A stretch of 64,000 nt of DNA from positions 1,240,001-1,304,000 of the forward strand of contig NZ_QTKX01000001.1 of assembly GCF_018424685.1 (NCBI RefSeq). Direction: 5' to 3'. Below the pieces are notes generated by a model. The model did not search any database. It saw only the letters and a list, made by a program, of their open reading frames with translations, and was not told the DNA's origin. Made by a program: the position numbers and the translations under genes. This stretch comes from Mesobacillus boroniphilus. Lineage in GTDB: Bacteria > Bacillota > Bacilli > Bacillales > Cytobacillaceae. Shown here piece by piece: positions 7,930-17,458 of the stretch; position 1 is the stretch's first letter; the number at the start of each line of letters is the position of its first letter.

Positions 7930-8772
7930 TTAAAAACCAAAATATGAATCGATAAAAACCTGTAACTCTTCTGTTTTTTCACCATCTCCTTGATAAGAAA
8001 ACCCATTGTCTTCTCCGATACCACCTTTATTGATAGCAATATCAAGATCATTGAGTAATTTTTGCAAATAACTCACTGCCAGCTTCATTTCGTCCGTCGG
8101 CTCTTTCCAATATTTATGAGCGTCAAATTTACTTACCCCATCTAAATTGACGCCATCTGTCCGTTTACCTTGTTCTTCATAAATAATCATGGTTAAGTTG
8201 TAGAGATTATTAAAATCCTTTTCAATATCCATTCCTTTAACGGCAATTATATTCAAGCCATTTTGAATCGCAGATGCCTCAAGGTAATAAAAATACATCT
8301 CATCATATCCCTTTTGAATCAGCTTGGAATCAGGAGCTGGTGTCTGATGAATAGATATATTTGCACTCGCGATATAATCTCTAGCATTTGTCGCCATATC
8401 ATAATGTGTTCCTTGATCTAATTCCGTGATATCCTCCCAGTATTTGTTGTTTTCTTCCATAAGAGGCTTCTCTTCTTCTAATGGAATCTCCACGTTTTTC
8501 TCTCCAGTTTCACTAACGGCTGTATCAGGGGGTGAGATATCTGCCTGTCGTGTATCAGGGAATAGCTCATAATAAGTAAATGAACCTATCGAAAACAAGA
8601 ACATCACAGAAAATGCCACTGAAAGAATTGGACCAATGAAGTTGGTTTTTTTAGATTCATGAGGATTTAGTGCATTCTCTAAAATCAGCTGTTTTTCCGT
8701 GCTGTTAAAACGCCGGTTATTCAACACTGTTTGATCCATGCTTGAACGCAGTTCCTTTAATTTATTCTCCAT
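7930..8772 (-). CDS. Putative anti-sigma-like membrane protein beside ECF sigma factor
   Basis: A 280-residue protein with a short N-terminal cytoplasmic region (about 45 residues), one transmembrane segment (about 46-66, FIGPILSVAFSVMFLFSIGS) and a long extracytoplasmic acidic domain. This topology and the overlap with the ECF sigma gene suggest an anti-sigma or sensor role. It lacks the HxxxCxxC zinc motif of ZAS anti-sigma factors, and no domain was recognised. The ATG at 8772 has a GAAGGAG site 9 nt upstream; an in-frame ATG at 8778 is too close to it. Its start lies inside the end of the sigma gene, indicating translational coupling. Confidence 0.65.
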   Translation of the reverse strand: MENKLKELRSSMDQTVLNNRRFNSTEKQLILENALNPHESKKTNFIGPILSVAFSVMFLFSIGSFTYYELFPDTRQADISPPDTAVSETGEKNVEIPLEEEKPLMEENNKYWEDITELDQGTHYDMATNARDYIASANISIHQTPAPDSKLIQKGYDEMYFYYLEASAIQNGLNIIAVKGMDIEKDFNNLYNLTMIIYEEQGKRTDGVNLDGVSKFDAHKYWKEPTDEMKLAVSYLQKLLNDLDIAINKGGIGEDNGFSYQGDGEKTEELQVFIDSYFGF

Positions 8773-9301
8773 TCTCATCTACTCCTTCGTACTTTTTACG
8801 AAGCAATGCTTTGGCACGCCTTAACCTTGTTTTAACTGTATCAAGATTTATACTGGTCAGATTACTAATTTCAGCAATGTTCAAGTCCTCGTAATAATAC
8901 AGAATGATTATTTCACGATATTTCGCAGGAAGACTCATCACGTTTTTTGAAAGGGTATAATGTTTGTTTTTATTTATAACGTCCTCTTCAGGTGAGGTTT
9001 TGCTTCCAGGTATTAAAGACCATCCAAATTCAATAGGGACGATTGATTTATACCATTTGCTTTTTAAATAATCCTTACATTTATTGACGGTAATTTTAAA
9101 AATCCATGTTTTATAAGAACTCTCACTGCGGAAAGAATCTAAATTTTTATAACAGGAAATGAACACTTCCTGGGTGATATCTTCAGCAGATTGCCAACTT
9201 TTCACATAGGTATAGGCCAAACGATTCACGCGATCTGCATAGTCTTCGATCAGCACCTCGAGTAATTCCTCATTACTAATACTTCTTCTGCTGGGCTCCA
9301 A
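8762..9301 (-). CDS. ECF-type RNA polymerase sigma factor
   Basis: A 179-residue sigma-70 family protein of the extracytoplasmic-function group. Region 2 (residues about 15-85) includes AEDITQEVFISCYKNLDSF and SYKTWIFKITVNKCKDYLKS. Region 4 (about 120-170) includes LPAKYREIIILYYYEDLNIAEIS with a helix-turn-helix, and there is no region 1 or 3. It would direct RNA polymerase to stress promoters in response to an envelope signal. TTG start 6 nt after a GAGGTG site. The next gene overlaps its end by 11 nt. A matching ECF promoter lies just upstream, implying autoregulation. Confidence 0.92.
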   Translation of the reverse strand: MEPSRRSISNEELLEVLIEDYADRVNRLAYTYVKSWQSAEDITQEVFISCYKNLDSFRSESSYKTWIFKITVNKCKDYLKSKWYKSIVPIEFGWSLIPGSKTSPEEDVINKNKHYTLSKNVMSLPAKYREIIILYYYEDLNIAEISNLTSINLDTVKTRLRRAKALLRKKYEGVDENGE

Positions 9302-9333
9302 TTTCGCACCTCAATTCTTTTTACTGAAGTATA

Positions 9334-9360
9334 GACGATTGTCCTAAATAAAAAGGTTCA
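9334..9360 (-). promoter_or_regulatory. Candidate ECF promoter of the sigma operon
   Basis: On the minus strand TGAACC (9360-9355) followed by a T run, a 17-nt spacer and CGTC (9337-9334) fits the Bacillus ECF pattern (AAC-type -35 and CGTC/CGTA -10). The CGTC ends 32 nt before the sigma start codon. Most likely used by this sigma factor itself. Confidence 0.6.
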
Positions 9361-9422
9361 TTTTCTTGGAATTATACACTTTAGTATTTTCGAGAGTAAC
9401 ACCCAATGAAAAAAAGACAAAT

Positions 9423-9453
9423 TAAAAAGCAAGAGGGGGAAATCCCTCTCGCT
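9423..9453 (-). terminator. Terminator of the met operon
   Basis: Minus-strand AGCGAGAGGG and CCCCTCTTGCT form a 10-bp stem followed by TTTTTAAT, 16 nt after the metH stop codon. Confidence 0.8.
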
Positions 9454-9468
9454 GAAAGTTTTATATTC

Positions 9469-12400
9469 CTAATTTTTCAACACATTGAAATACCTTGCTT
9501 CTGGATGGGAGAAGACGATAGCCGTGACCGATGCCTCCGGTTCCATCATGAATCCGTCGGTCAAATTAATTCCGATGTCTTCTGGTTTGATCAAGTTGAA
9601 AAGCTTACGTTGATCTTCCAAATCCGGACATGCAGGGTATCCGAATGAAAAACGCTGTCCTTGATACTTGGCGGCGAAACGGTCTTTCATTGTCATATCA
9701 GGTGTGTCCGGGAAGCCCCATCGATCGCGGATTTGGCGGTGAATGAGTTCGGCGTAACCTTCTGCCGTTTCAAGTGCAAGTGCCTGGAGGGCATGGCTTT
9801 CCAGGAATCTTCCTTCTTTTTTTAGTTGTCCCGCTGCCTGGCGAATTCCTGCACCTGCAGTGACTGCGAACATTCCAACGTAGTCCTTTTTGCGATCATC
9901 CACAGAGCGAACGTAATCTGCAAGGCATAATCCAGGTGCAACCTCTTGTCTCGGAAAATCAAAGGTTTCGAGGATTTGATCTGGTTGTTCAGGATTAAAA
10001 ATGTTAAGTCTCTTTCCATCTGACTGGGCAGGGAAGAACTGATAAACGGCAGCAGGTTTGATCCAATCCTTCAACTTGGCTTCCTGTAAAAGGGATTGGA
10101 CAACCTCCTGAAGCTTAACTGCCTTTTCATTACCTTCAGCCAGCAAGTTTTCTACCTTTCCTTTTAATCCAAGATGATGCCCTATAAGCATTTGCAGGTT
10201 GATATACGGTTCAATATGGGACAGGGAGTAGGATTTAACGAGATGCCTTTTCGTATCCTGCGGGATGAATACCGGAGCCTTTGCCGTCACTTTGGGACGT
10301 TCCAAAACTGTTGTGGCAAAATTTCGGCCTGTTGTCGTGAATTCTGGCTTATTCATCGCGGCTTCTTGCTTTGCTTTTTGTTCTGTTAAAAACTGTTCAT
10401 ACCCATCCGGTTCCCGTAGTTGGTTCGCGATAGACAGGCCGTTCATCGCATCTTTTGCATATAATACAAGCCCGTCATACTCCTTAGCAATCTTTGTATC
10501 TGTGAACTTCCTTGATAAAGCAGCACCACCCACAAGAATTGGAATGTCTATCCCTGCTTGCTTCATATCATGAGCCGTCAGCACCATCTGCTGCGCTGAT
10601 TTAACAAGCAGGCCAGATAGTCCGATGATGTCCGGATTTTCCTTTTTAATTGCCTCAATCAGGGCAGTTGGAGCTACTTTGATTCCCAGATCGACTACCT
10701 CATAACCATTATTGCTAAGGATGATATCCACCAGGTTTTTGCCGATATCATGGACATCGCCTTTCACAGTGGCGAGAAGCACTTTCCCCTTTGCAGCCGT
10801 TGAATCATTTTTCTCCATATGAGGCTCCAAATAAGATACGGCAGCCTTCATGACCTCTGCACTCTGAAGCACCTCGGCCACAATCAATTGATTATCATTG
10901 AACAGCCTGCCAACTTCCTTCATTCCATCCATCAATGGTCCGTTAATGATATCCAGTGGGGCAGGGTAGATTTCAAGTGCAATATCAAGATCTGGATGGA
11001 GGCCTTCTTTTGTACCCTCAACCACATAGTAAGACAGTCTTTCTTCTAGTGTCATATCAGGCAGGGTGCTTTTTGTATCCTTCTTTTTATCACGGTAAAA
11101 ATCAGTGAATTCAGCAAGTGCCTCATCTGTTGTATTGAATAACAGCTCTTCAGCCATTTTAACTTCTTCAGGACTGATAGAAGCAAATCGTTCGAGCTTT
11201 TCCGTATTCACAATGGCGTAGTCGAGACCTGCCTGGGTGCAGTGATAAAGAAATACCGAATTCAATACTTCTCGGCCAACAGGCGGCAGGCCGAAGGAAA
11301 CATTGCTAATTCCGAGGATTGTTTGCGTTTCCGGGAAAGTTTCCTTGATCATTCTGATTCCATCAACAGTTGCTTTGGCTGAGCCAATGTATTGTTCATC
11401 TCCGGTGCCGACAGGGAAGACGAGCGGATCAAAAATCAAATCCTGTGCCGGTACTTTATATTTATTGACAAGTAAGTCGTACGATCGTTTAGCAATTTCC
11501 AATTTCCTCTCAGCGGAAACACCCATACCCTCTTCTTCAATCGTCCCAACAACAACAGCAGCACCGTATTTGTGGATGAGGCGAGAAACTGACTCGAACC
11601 GTTCTTCGCCATCTTCTAGATTTATGGAATTGATGATTGCCTTACCTTGGGAATAACTCAGGGCTTTTTCGATTACCTCATCATCAGTAGAATCAACAAC
11701 GAGCGGAGCCTTAACTTTTTTCACTACTTCCTTAATGAATTGTTCCATATCATGAAGCTCATCTCGGTCCGGGTCAGCAAGGCAGATATCGATGACATGC
11801 GCTCCGTTTTTAACCTGGGCCCTTGCGATCTCTGCTGCTTCTTCGATTTTGCCCTCCGAAATCAAGCGCTTGAATTTCCGTGATCCAATTACATTCGTAC
11901 GTTCACCTACCATGATTGGCCTCAGGGTTGGATCGTCGTAAATGAATGGCTCGATCCCAGAAACCATATGCAGATTGTTTTCTTTTGTCTGCCTTGGGGG
12001 GCGTTCCTTCATTTTTTCAGAAATCGCCTTTATATGTGCCGGTGTCGTACCACAACAGCCACCGACGATATTCAACCAGCCTTCACGAGCAAAATCAGAG
12101 AGCTTCTGAGCGAGGGTTTCCGGCGTTTCATGATATTGACCTTCTTCATCGGGCAGACCAGCGTTTGGATAACAGCTGACTGCAGAAGATGAAAGGGAGG
12201 ACAAAGAACGCAAATGCTCCTGCATGAATTCGGGACCGGTTGCGCAATTCAATCCAATCGCGACCGGATTCATATGCTGAACTGAAATATAAAAGGCTTC
12301 GATTGATTGGCCGGCAAGTGTCGTGCCCATTGGTTCAATTGTGGCAGAGATCATGAGGGGAAGCTCTTTTCCACTTTTCTGGAATGCACGCTGGATTCCC

Positions 12401-12921
12401 GTATAGGCTGCTTTTACATTCAGCAAGTCCTGGCTCGTTTCGAGCAATAGCAAATCAACATTGCCATCAATCAGGCCAAGTGCCTGTTCTTCGTAGGAAG
12501 CAGACATTTCTTTAAAGGTTGACCCCCCGGTCACGCTCAATGTTTTAGTTGTCGGTCCCATAGAACCTGCCACAAATCGAGGCTGGGAGGGAGTGGATGA
12601 CTCGTCAGCAGCTTTTCTGGCAATAAGAGCTGCTTCTTTGTTGATTTCGTACGCTCTATGTCCCAGGTTGTATTCGTCAAGGACCAAGCTTGTAGCACCG
12701 AAGGTATTGGTCTCAACGATGTCTGCACCAGCTTCGAAGTACTCCCGATGTATATTTTCAATTACTTCCGGCACTGTTATATTCAGGATTTCGTTACAGC
12801 CTTCATATTCTTCGCCGCCAAATTCTGCTGGGGTCAAGTCTGCCTGCTGGAGCATCGTTCCCATTGCTCCGTCCATGATCAGGATTTTTTTCTTCATCTG
12901 TTTAGTTAACAAGGTTGACAT
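9469..12921 (-). CDS. metH: Cobalamin-dependent methionine synthase
   Basis: A 1150-residue MetH that moves a methyl group from methyltetrahydrofolate via cobalamin to homocysteine. Domains in order: homocysteine S-methyltransferase (about 1-310, zinc ligands Cys226, Cys289, Cys290); pterin-binding domain (about 335-600); B12-binding modules with the cap helices and the DxHxxG lower-ligand motif DVHDIG at 722-727; C-terminal SAM-binding activation domain (about 910-1150). Length is normal for a Bacillus MetH. The ATG overlaps the end of yitJ by 20 nt and has GAGGAGG 7 nt upstream. Last gene of the SAM-riboswitch operon; YitJ can supply its methyl-folate substrate. Confidence 0.97.
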   Translation of the reverse strand: MSTLLTKQMKKKILIMDGAMGTMLQQADLTPAEFGGEEYEGCNEILNITVPEVIENIHREYFEAGADIVETNTFGATSLVLDEYNLGHRAYEINKEAALIARKAADESSTPSQPRFVAGSMGPTTKTLSVTGGSTFKEMSASYEEQALGLIDGNVDLLLLETSQDLLNVKAAYTGIQRAFQKSGKELPLMISATIEPMGTTLAGQSIEAFYISVQHMNPVAIGLNCATGPEFMQEHLRSLSSLSSSAVSCYPNAGLPDEEGQYHETPETLAQKLSDFAREGWLNIVGGCCGTTPAHIKAISEKMKERPPRQTKENNLHMVSGIEPFIYDDPTLRPIMVGERTNVIGSRKFKRLISEGKIEEAAEIARAQVKNGAHVIDICLADPDRDELHDMEQFIKEVVKKVKAPLVVDSTDDEVIEKALSYSQGKAIINSINLEDGEERFESVSRLIHKYGAAVVVGTIEEEGMGVSAERKLEIAKRSYDLLVNKYKVPAQDLIFDPLVFPVGTGDEQYIGSAKATVDGIRMIKETFPETQTILGISNVSFGLPPVGREVLNSVFLYHCTQAGLDYAIVNTEKLERFASISPEEVKMAEELLFNTTDEALAEFTDFYRDKKKDTKSTLPDMTLEERLSYYVVEGTKEGLHPDLDIALEIYPAPLDIINGPLMDGMKEVGRLFNDNQLIVAEVLQSAEVMKAAVSYLEPHMEKNDSTAAKGKVLLATVKGDVHDIGKNLVDIILSNNGYEVVDLGIKVAPTALIEAIKKENPDIIGLSGLLVKSAQQMVLTAHDMKQAGIDIPILVGGAALSRKFTDTKIAKEYDGLVLYAKDAMNGLSIANQLREPDGYEQFLTEQKAKQEAAMNKPEFTTTGRNFATTVLERPKVTAKAPVFIPQDTKRHLVKSYSLSHIEPYINLQMLIGHHLGLKGKVENLLAEGNEKAVKLQEVVQSLLQEAKLKDWIKPAAVYQFFPAQSDGKRLNIFNPEQPDQILETFDFPRQEVAPGLCLADYVRSVDDRKKDYVGMFAVTAGAGIRQAAGQLKKEGRFLESHALQALALETAEGYAELIHRQIRDRWGFPDTPDMTMKDRFAAKYQGQRFSFGYPACPDLEDQRKLFNLIKPEDIGINLTDGFMMEPEASVTAIVFSHPEARYFNVLKN

Positions 12922-14764
12922 TTTGTTTCCTCCTCATTAGAAGGCTGCTGTATTCATTAGCGTAGCTCGATAACTCGACACTCATCTCATAATTCATAAA
13001 AGGTGTGATGATATAGATTCCGTTAAACAGTTCTGCTGCAGCCTCAATCAAACCTTTTGTAATCGCGATGCCTTCCTTTTTGGATTGAAGCGGTTCATTA
13101 TTAAATTTCGCCATAATGTCGAGTATCTCCTGTGATATCTTGATACCAGGGACCTCATTATGAAGGAATTCAGCATTTCTGCTGCTCGTAAGCGGCATCA
13201 GCCCGATATAGACTGGGGCTTCTATATGCTTTGTTGCTTCATGGACCTCCTGAAGCATTTTTTCCGAGTAAACAGGCTGGGTGATGAAATAATCAGCTCC
13301 AGCAAGGATTTTCTTTTCCATCCTCATGACAGCCTTTTCGATGGAACGAACATTTGGATTGAAGGCAGCGCCGACCGAGAAAGCTCCTTTTTGTCCTAAA
13401 TCTTTTCCAGAATAGGAGAGACCTTCATTAAACTGTTTGATCATCTCTATTAATTCGAAGGAAGAGACATCAAAAACAGATGACGCACCAGGAAAATCAC
13501 CTACACGAGCAGGGTCGCCCGTTACGGCTAACACATCATGAAGTCCAAGCGTATGCAAGCCCATTAAATGGGACTGAAGTCCAATAATGTTCCTGTCCCG
13601 GCAAGTTAGATGTACAAGGGGGCGCAAACCGAAATTTTCCTTTACGAGATGGCCGATTGCCGAATTCGAAATTCTTGGTGAAGCAAGTGAATTATCAGCT
13701 AGCGTCAGGGCATCAATTCCTGTATCCTTTAGTGCTTTTGCTCCTTCAAAAAAACGAGTTGTATCCAGTTTTCGTGGAGAGTCAAGCTCCACAATCACGG
13801 AAGGCCGTTCTTTCACTACCTGATGCAGTGGAGCTAAAGGCCTTTTAATGTCAGATGGTGTGACAACAATTTTCGGCTTATTTGCAGGGGTTTTCTTATA
13901 TAACACTGGTTGCAATCCCTTTAGCTCATCAGCAAATGCCTTAATATGTTCAGGGGTTGTTCCGCAACAGCCCCCAATCAGCCTGACTCCCTGGTCACGG
14001 AATCTGTGCGCAGACTTCCGAAAGTATTCCGGATTGCCCTCATAATGGAATTTCCCATCTGTGTAGGCCGGCAACCCGGCATTTGGGTAGGCAGAAAGAA
14101 ATGCCTTTGAAGGTATCTCTATCTGTTCCAGACTGGAAATCATATGATGGGGCCCAAGTCTGCAATTAAGACCGACAATATCGGCACCGAGGTCTTCGAG
14201 TCTATTGAAAACTTCCTGTAGCGGTGTCTGATCCTGCATGATTCCTATTTCCTGGAGGGATACCTGGGCGATGATTGGCAGATCGGTTTCCTTTCGGGCA
14301 ATCTCAAGCACGGTCTCGATTTCATCCATATCATAAAATGTCTCTAGCAAAAGTCCATCCACACCCTCAAGGAGAAGACAGTAGAACTGCTCCCTGAAGC
14401 TTCTTTTGATTTCCTCAATCGGGATGGCGGAAGGTCTGATTCCCCGGTTCCCGCCAATTGTTCCGAGGACATATGCATCGGTGCCTGCTGCCTGACGGGC
14501 GAGTCTTACTGCGGCACTATTGATCTCTTTCACCTGATCCTCGAGTCCATATCTTTCTAGTTTTATATAATTAGCTGCATAGGTGTTCGTCTGGATTAGA
14601 TCGGCACCCGCGTTAATATAGGCTTTATGGATCTGTATGATGTCATCAGGATGAGAAATGTTCAACTCTTCATAACAGGTACCAGCTCCATAAGAGTGGA
14701 GGAGAGTACCAATCGCTCCATCGGCGATTAAAATTTCATTTTCCAGGCGGTTCAGGAAACTCAT
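12902..14764 (-). CDS. yitJ: Bifunctional homocysteine S-methyltransferase / methylenetetrahydrofolate reductase
   Basis: A 620-residue fusion. The N-terminal half (about 1-290) is a homocysteine methyltransferase domain with zinc Cys201, Cys266 and Cys267. The C-terminal half (about 320-610) is a MetF-like FAD barrel (VELDSPRKLDTTRF, TCRDRNIIGLQSHL, QPVYSEKML). It reduces methylene-THF to methyl-THF, the methyl donor for MetH encoded next; the first domain may support MetH or use another donor. The start codon shares one base with the metC stop (TAATG). This order is standard for S-box methionine operons of Bacillus. Confidence 0.95.
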   Translation of the reverse strand: MSFLNRLENEILIADGAIGTLLHSYGAGTCYEELNISHPDDIIQIHKAYINAGADLIQTNTYAANYIKLERYGLEDQVKEINSAAVRLARQAAGTDAYVLGTIGGNRGIRPSAIPIEEIKRSFREQFYCLLLEGVDGLLLETFYDMDEIETVLEIARKETDLPIIAQVSLQEIGIMQDQTPLQEVFNRLEDLGADIVGLNCRLGPHHMISSLEQIEIPSKAFLSAYPNAGLPAYTDGKFHYEGNPEYFRKSAHRFRDQGVRLIGGCCGTTPEHIKAFADELKGLQPVLYKKTPANKPKIVVTPSDIKRPLAPLHQVVKERPSVIVELDSPRKLDTTRFFEGAKALKDTGIDALTLADNSLASPRISNSAIGHLVKENFGLRPLVHLTCRDRNIIGLQSHLMGLHTLGLHDVLAVTGDPARVGDFPGASSVFDVSSFELIEMIKQFNEGLSYSGKDLGQKGAFSVGAAFNPNVRSIEKAVMRMEKKILAGADYFITQPVYSEKMLQEVHEATKHIEAPVYIGLMPLTSSRNAEFLHNEVPGIKISQEILDIMAKFNNEPLQSKKEGIAITKGLIEAAAELFNGIYIITPFMNYEMSVELSSYANEYSSLLMRRKQNVNLVN

Positions 14765-15945
14765 TATACTTCCTCCTTACTTACTGCTATAGTTGCAATG
14801 CTCTTTAAAGCTTGCTTAAAGTCCAAAATCAAGTCGTCGGCGCTTTCCAATCCGACTGATAAACGAAGAAGACCATCAGTGATTCCACGCCTTACCCGTT
14901 CACCCAGCGGCATGGCAGCATGTGACATTTTTGCAGGGTAGGAGAGGATGGATTCGACCGCCCCAAGGCTGACTGCAAAAACTGGCAGTTTCACTTGTTC
15001 TATAAATCTAGTTAAAACCTCCGCATCTTCAAGTTCAAAGGAAAGTACTGCACCGGGCCCATATGCCTGCTGGGTCTGAAGGTCTGCCTGCGGATGGTTC
15101 ACAAGGCCAGGGTAAAAGACATTCTTGATTAAAGGCTGTTCCTGTAAAAATCCAGCGATGTTTTTTGCACTTTCCTGGGATTGGTTCATTCTGACAGATA
15201 AAGTCTTGATACCTCTCATGACAAGCCATGCATCCTGAACCCCCAGGACTGCTCCAAAAGAGTTCTGTAGGGAATAAAGCCTGTTGGCCAGTTCTTCATC
15301 CTTGACTACCGCCAGACCCGCGACTGTATCACTGTGGCCGGACAAAAACTTTGTGGCGCTGTGAAGGACAATATCAGCTCCAAGCTCAAGCGGACGCTGC
15401 AAATAGGGAGTCATGAAAGTGTTGTCGACAAAAGTATAGGCGCCGTGTTTCTTTGCAATTTGGCTGATAGCATGAATATCTGTTACCTTTAACAATGGAT
15501 TAGAAGGTGTTTCTGCATATAGCAATGCAGTGTTTGGCCTAATCGCTTGTTCCACCGCATCAAGGTCGGTCATGTCCACAAAAGTATGCTCAATTCCAAA
15601 ACGGTTCAAAACCTGGGTAACCATCCGGTAAGTTCCGCCATAAACATCCTCAGTTACGACCACGTGATCTCCCTTAGAAAGAAGCAAAAAGGCTGTTGAG
15701 ATAGCAGCCATCCCGGAAGAAAAAGCAAATCCCCGGACACCGCCCTCCAGTTCGGCGATGATTTCCTCAAGTGCTTCTCTGGTGGGATTCAGGCTGCGGC
15801 TATAATCATATTTTCCGAATTTGTCTACGGACGATTGATGGAATGTAGATGAGTGATGGATCGGTACGCTGACTCCACCGGTAGCAGGATCGAATTTATG
15901 CTTGTTATGGAGCAGATGGGTTTCGAATGTATATCGATGACTCAT
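14764..15945 (-). CDS. metC: Cystathionine beta-lyase
   Basis: A 393-residue PLP enzyme of the Cys/Met metabolism family that splits cystathionine to homocysteine, pyruvate and ammonia. The PLP lysine is in LHSATKFLSGHSD, and the phosphate/tyrosine motif YDYSRSLNPTR is present. The ATG at 15945 was chosen over an upstream one because its CAGGAGG site lies 9 nt before it inside the end of metI, and the two genes overlap as ATGA. MetC versus MetI assignment rests on operon order and similarity, since both belong to one family. Confidence 0.92.
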   Translation of the reverse strand: MSHRYTFETHLLHNKHKFDPATGGVSVPIHHSSTFHQSSVDKFGKYDYSRSLNPTREALEEIIAELEGGVRGFAFSSGMAAISTAFLLLSKGDHVVVTEDVYGGTYRMVTQVLNRFGIEHTFVDMTDLDAVEQAIRPNTALLYAETPSNPLLKVTDIHAISQIAKKHGAYTFVDNTFMTPYLQRPLELGADIVLHSATKFLSGHSDTVAGLAVVKDEELANRLYSLQNSFGAVLGVQDAWLVMRGIKTLSVRMNQSQESAKNIAGFLQEQPLIKNVFYPGLVNHPQADLQTQQAYGPGAVLSFELEDAEVLTRFIEQVKLPVFAVSLGAVESILSYPAKMSHAAMPLGERVRRGITDGLLRLSVGLESADDLILDFKQALKSIATIAVSKEEV

Positions 15946-17057
15946 ATAGCTTCTGCCTCCTGACATGCCTTTTTGAAGGCTTCTTCTAAATCATTCTTCA
16001 AATCCTCAACATTCTCGATTCCCACAGAGAATCTCAGCAGTCGGTCGCAAACTCCGGTTTGTTCGCGAATTTCAGCCGGTATATCAGCATGTGTCTGAGT
16101 AGCAGGATAGGTGATGAAGCTTTCGACACCGCCAAGGCTTTCCGCAAAAGTAATGGTTGATAGACTTTTTAAAAAAGGATTAACTATGGTAGGAGAGTGT
16201 ACCCTGAAAGAAATCATTCCGCCTCTGCCGGGATAAAGGACATCCTTCACTGCCTGATGAATCTGTAGAAAATCCACAAGCTCCCTGGCATTTTGCTCGT
16301 GGCGCTCCATCCTTAATGCCAGGGTTTTCATCCCGCGGATAAGCAGCCAGGAGTCAAAAGGGCTTAGCACCGCACCACCGCCATTATGATGAAGGGCGAG
16401 GGAATCACATATTTGCTGACCTCTGGCAACGATGAGCCCTGCAAGAACATCATTATGACCACCAAGATATTTGGTTGCACTGTGGATCACAATATCAGCA
16501 CCTAAAGCCAATGGTTTTTGCAGCAGGGGAGTGTAGAAGGTATTATCAACAATCAGCAGAATACCGTACTCCTTTGTGATTTTTGCAATAGCTTCAATAT
16601 CAGCTTGCTCCATCAGCGGGTTTGTCGGTGTTTCCACAAAAAGAGCCTTCGTTCTGTGAGTGATAACCGATTTGATTTCGTTTAAATCTGACATGTCAGC
16701 ATATGTACTATTTAATCCCCACTTTTTGAAACCCTGCTCCAGAAGCCGGTAAGTTCCTCCGTATAAATCCTTTGAAACAATCCACTCATCTCCGTGCTCG
16801 AATAATGAGAGTACGGTCCAGATTGCTGCCATTCCAGAGCTGCAGGCAAAGCCATGGTCACCTTCCTCCAGGTCTGCAATAGCCTTTTCAAGAATTTCGC
16901 GAGTAGGGTTGCCCGTGCGGACATAATCATAACCACTGGATTGACCAATCCCATCGTGGCGGTAGGCAGTCGTTAAATAGATTGGTGGATTGACCGCACC
17001 TGTTGATGATTCACTCCTGTTGCCAAGCTGTGCTAACTTTGTATCGATTTCTGCCAA
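15942..17057 (-). CDS. metI: Cystathionine gamma-synthase / O-acylhomoserine thiolyase
   Basis: A 371-residue PLP enzyme that joins an O-acylhomoserine with cysteine (or sulfide) to give cystathionine (or homocysteine). The PLP lysine lies in IHSATKYLGGHNDVLAG, and the N-terminus has TKLAQLGNRSESSTGAVNPP as in Bacillus MetI. The TTG at 17057 is 8 nt from the TTAGGAG site; a GTG at 17066 overlaps that site and would add three residues (MSK). First gene of metI-metC-yitJ-metH, all overlapping and controlled by the upstream SAM riboswitch. Confidence 0.93.
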   Translation of the reverse strand: MAEIDTKLAQLGNRSESSTGAVNPPIYLTTAYRHDGIGQSSGYDYVRTGNPTREILEKAIADLEEGDHGFACSSGMAAIWTVLSLFEHGDEWIVSKDLYGGTYRLLEQGFKKWGLNSTYADMSDLNEIKSVITHRTKALFVETPTNPLMEQADIEAIAKITKEYGILLIVDNTFYTPLLQKPLALGADIVIHSATKYLGGHNDVLAGLIVARGQQICDSLALHHNGGGAVLSPFDSWLLIRGMKTLALRMERHEQNARELVDFLQIHQAVKDVLYPGRGGMISFRVHSPTIVNPFLKSLSTITFAESLGGVESFITYPATQTHADIPAEIREQTGVCDRLLRFSVGIENVEDLKNDLEEAFKKACQEAEAI

Positions 17058-17184
17058 TTTACTCACTCCTAATGTTTATAGTCAGACGGCAGTTTTTGTT
17101 TTATGAGAAAAGACGAGATTATCGACTTAAAAAAGGGACTTGATCCACAATGATCCAGAAAGTCAGAGTGAGAGGTCCCCAATA

Positions 17185-17217
17185 AAACAAAAAAAGCCTT
17201 CTTAAGAAGAAGACTTT
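17185..17217 (-). terminator. Riboswitch-controlled terminator before metI
   Basis: Minus-strand AAGTCTTCTT and AAGAAGGCTT pair over 10 bp, followed by TTTTTTTG. It lies directly after the SAM-I aptamer, the usual place of the SAM-dependent transcription terminator. Confidence 0.85.
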
Positions 17218-17233
17218 ACAGTTAGTAGCCATT

Positions 17234-17350
17234 CTTCTTATCTGCCAAGTTTCAAAAACTTGCTGGAATTAGCACCTTTTCAACAAACACTGTTGAAGGT
17301 TGCTGAAGCTTCACAGGGCCAGGACCCTCAGCTTCTCTGGATAAGATTTC
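17234..17350 (-). promoter_or_regulatory. SAM-I (S-box) riboswitch aptamer
   Basis: The minus strand carries the S-box core in order: CTTATCCAGAGAAGCTGAGG, CTGGCCCTGTGAAGCTTCAG, CAACC, GGTGCTAATTCCAGCAAG and GGCAGATAAGAAG. The ends CTTATC and GATAAG close helix P1. SAM binding stabilises the aptamer and lets the terminator at 17185-17217 form, so the met operon is off when SAM is plentiful. Together with the terminator this is one of the surest features in the window. Confidence 0.97.
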
Positions 17351-17458
17351 ATATTATTGAATTTTTAAATTTCTCTAAATATTACAGCTATTATTTATGA
17401 ATGTCAATCATTAAATTAAAGCAGTAAAGTAAATTGGTAAAGGATTCCTATAGTTTAA

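Noticed and set aside
9469..15945. Long opposite-strand open frames inside metH, yitJ and metC
   Set aside because: They lie wholly inside well-conserved genes, lack ribosome sites and give no recognisable proteins; they are shadow frames.
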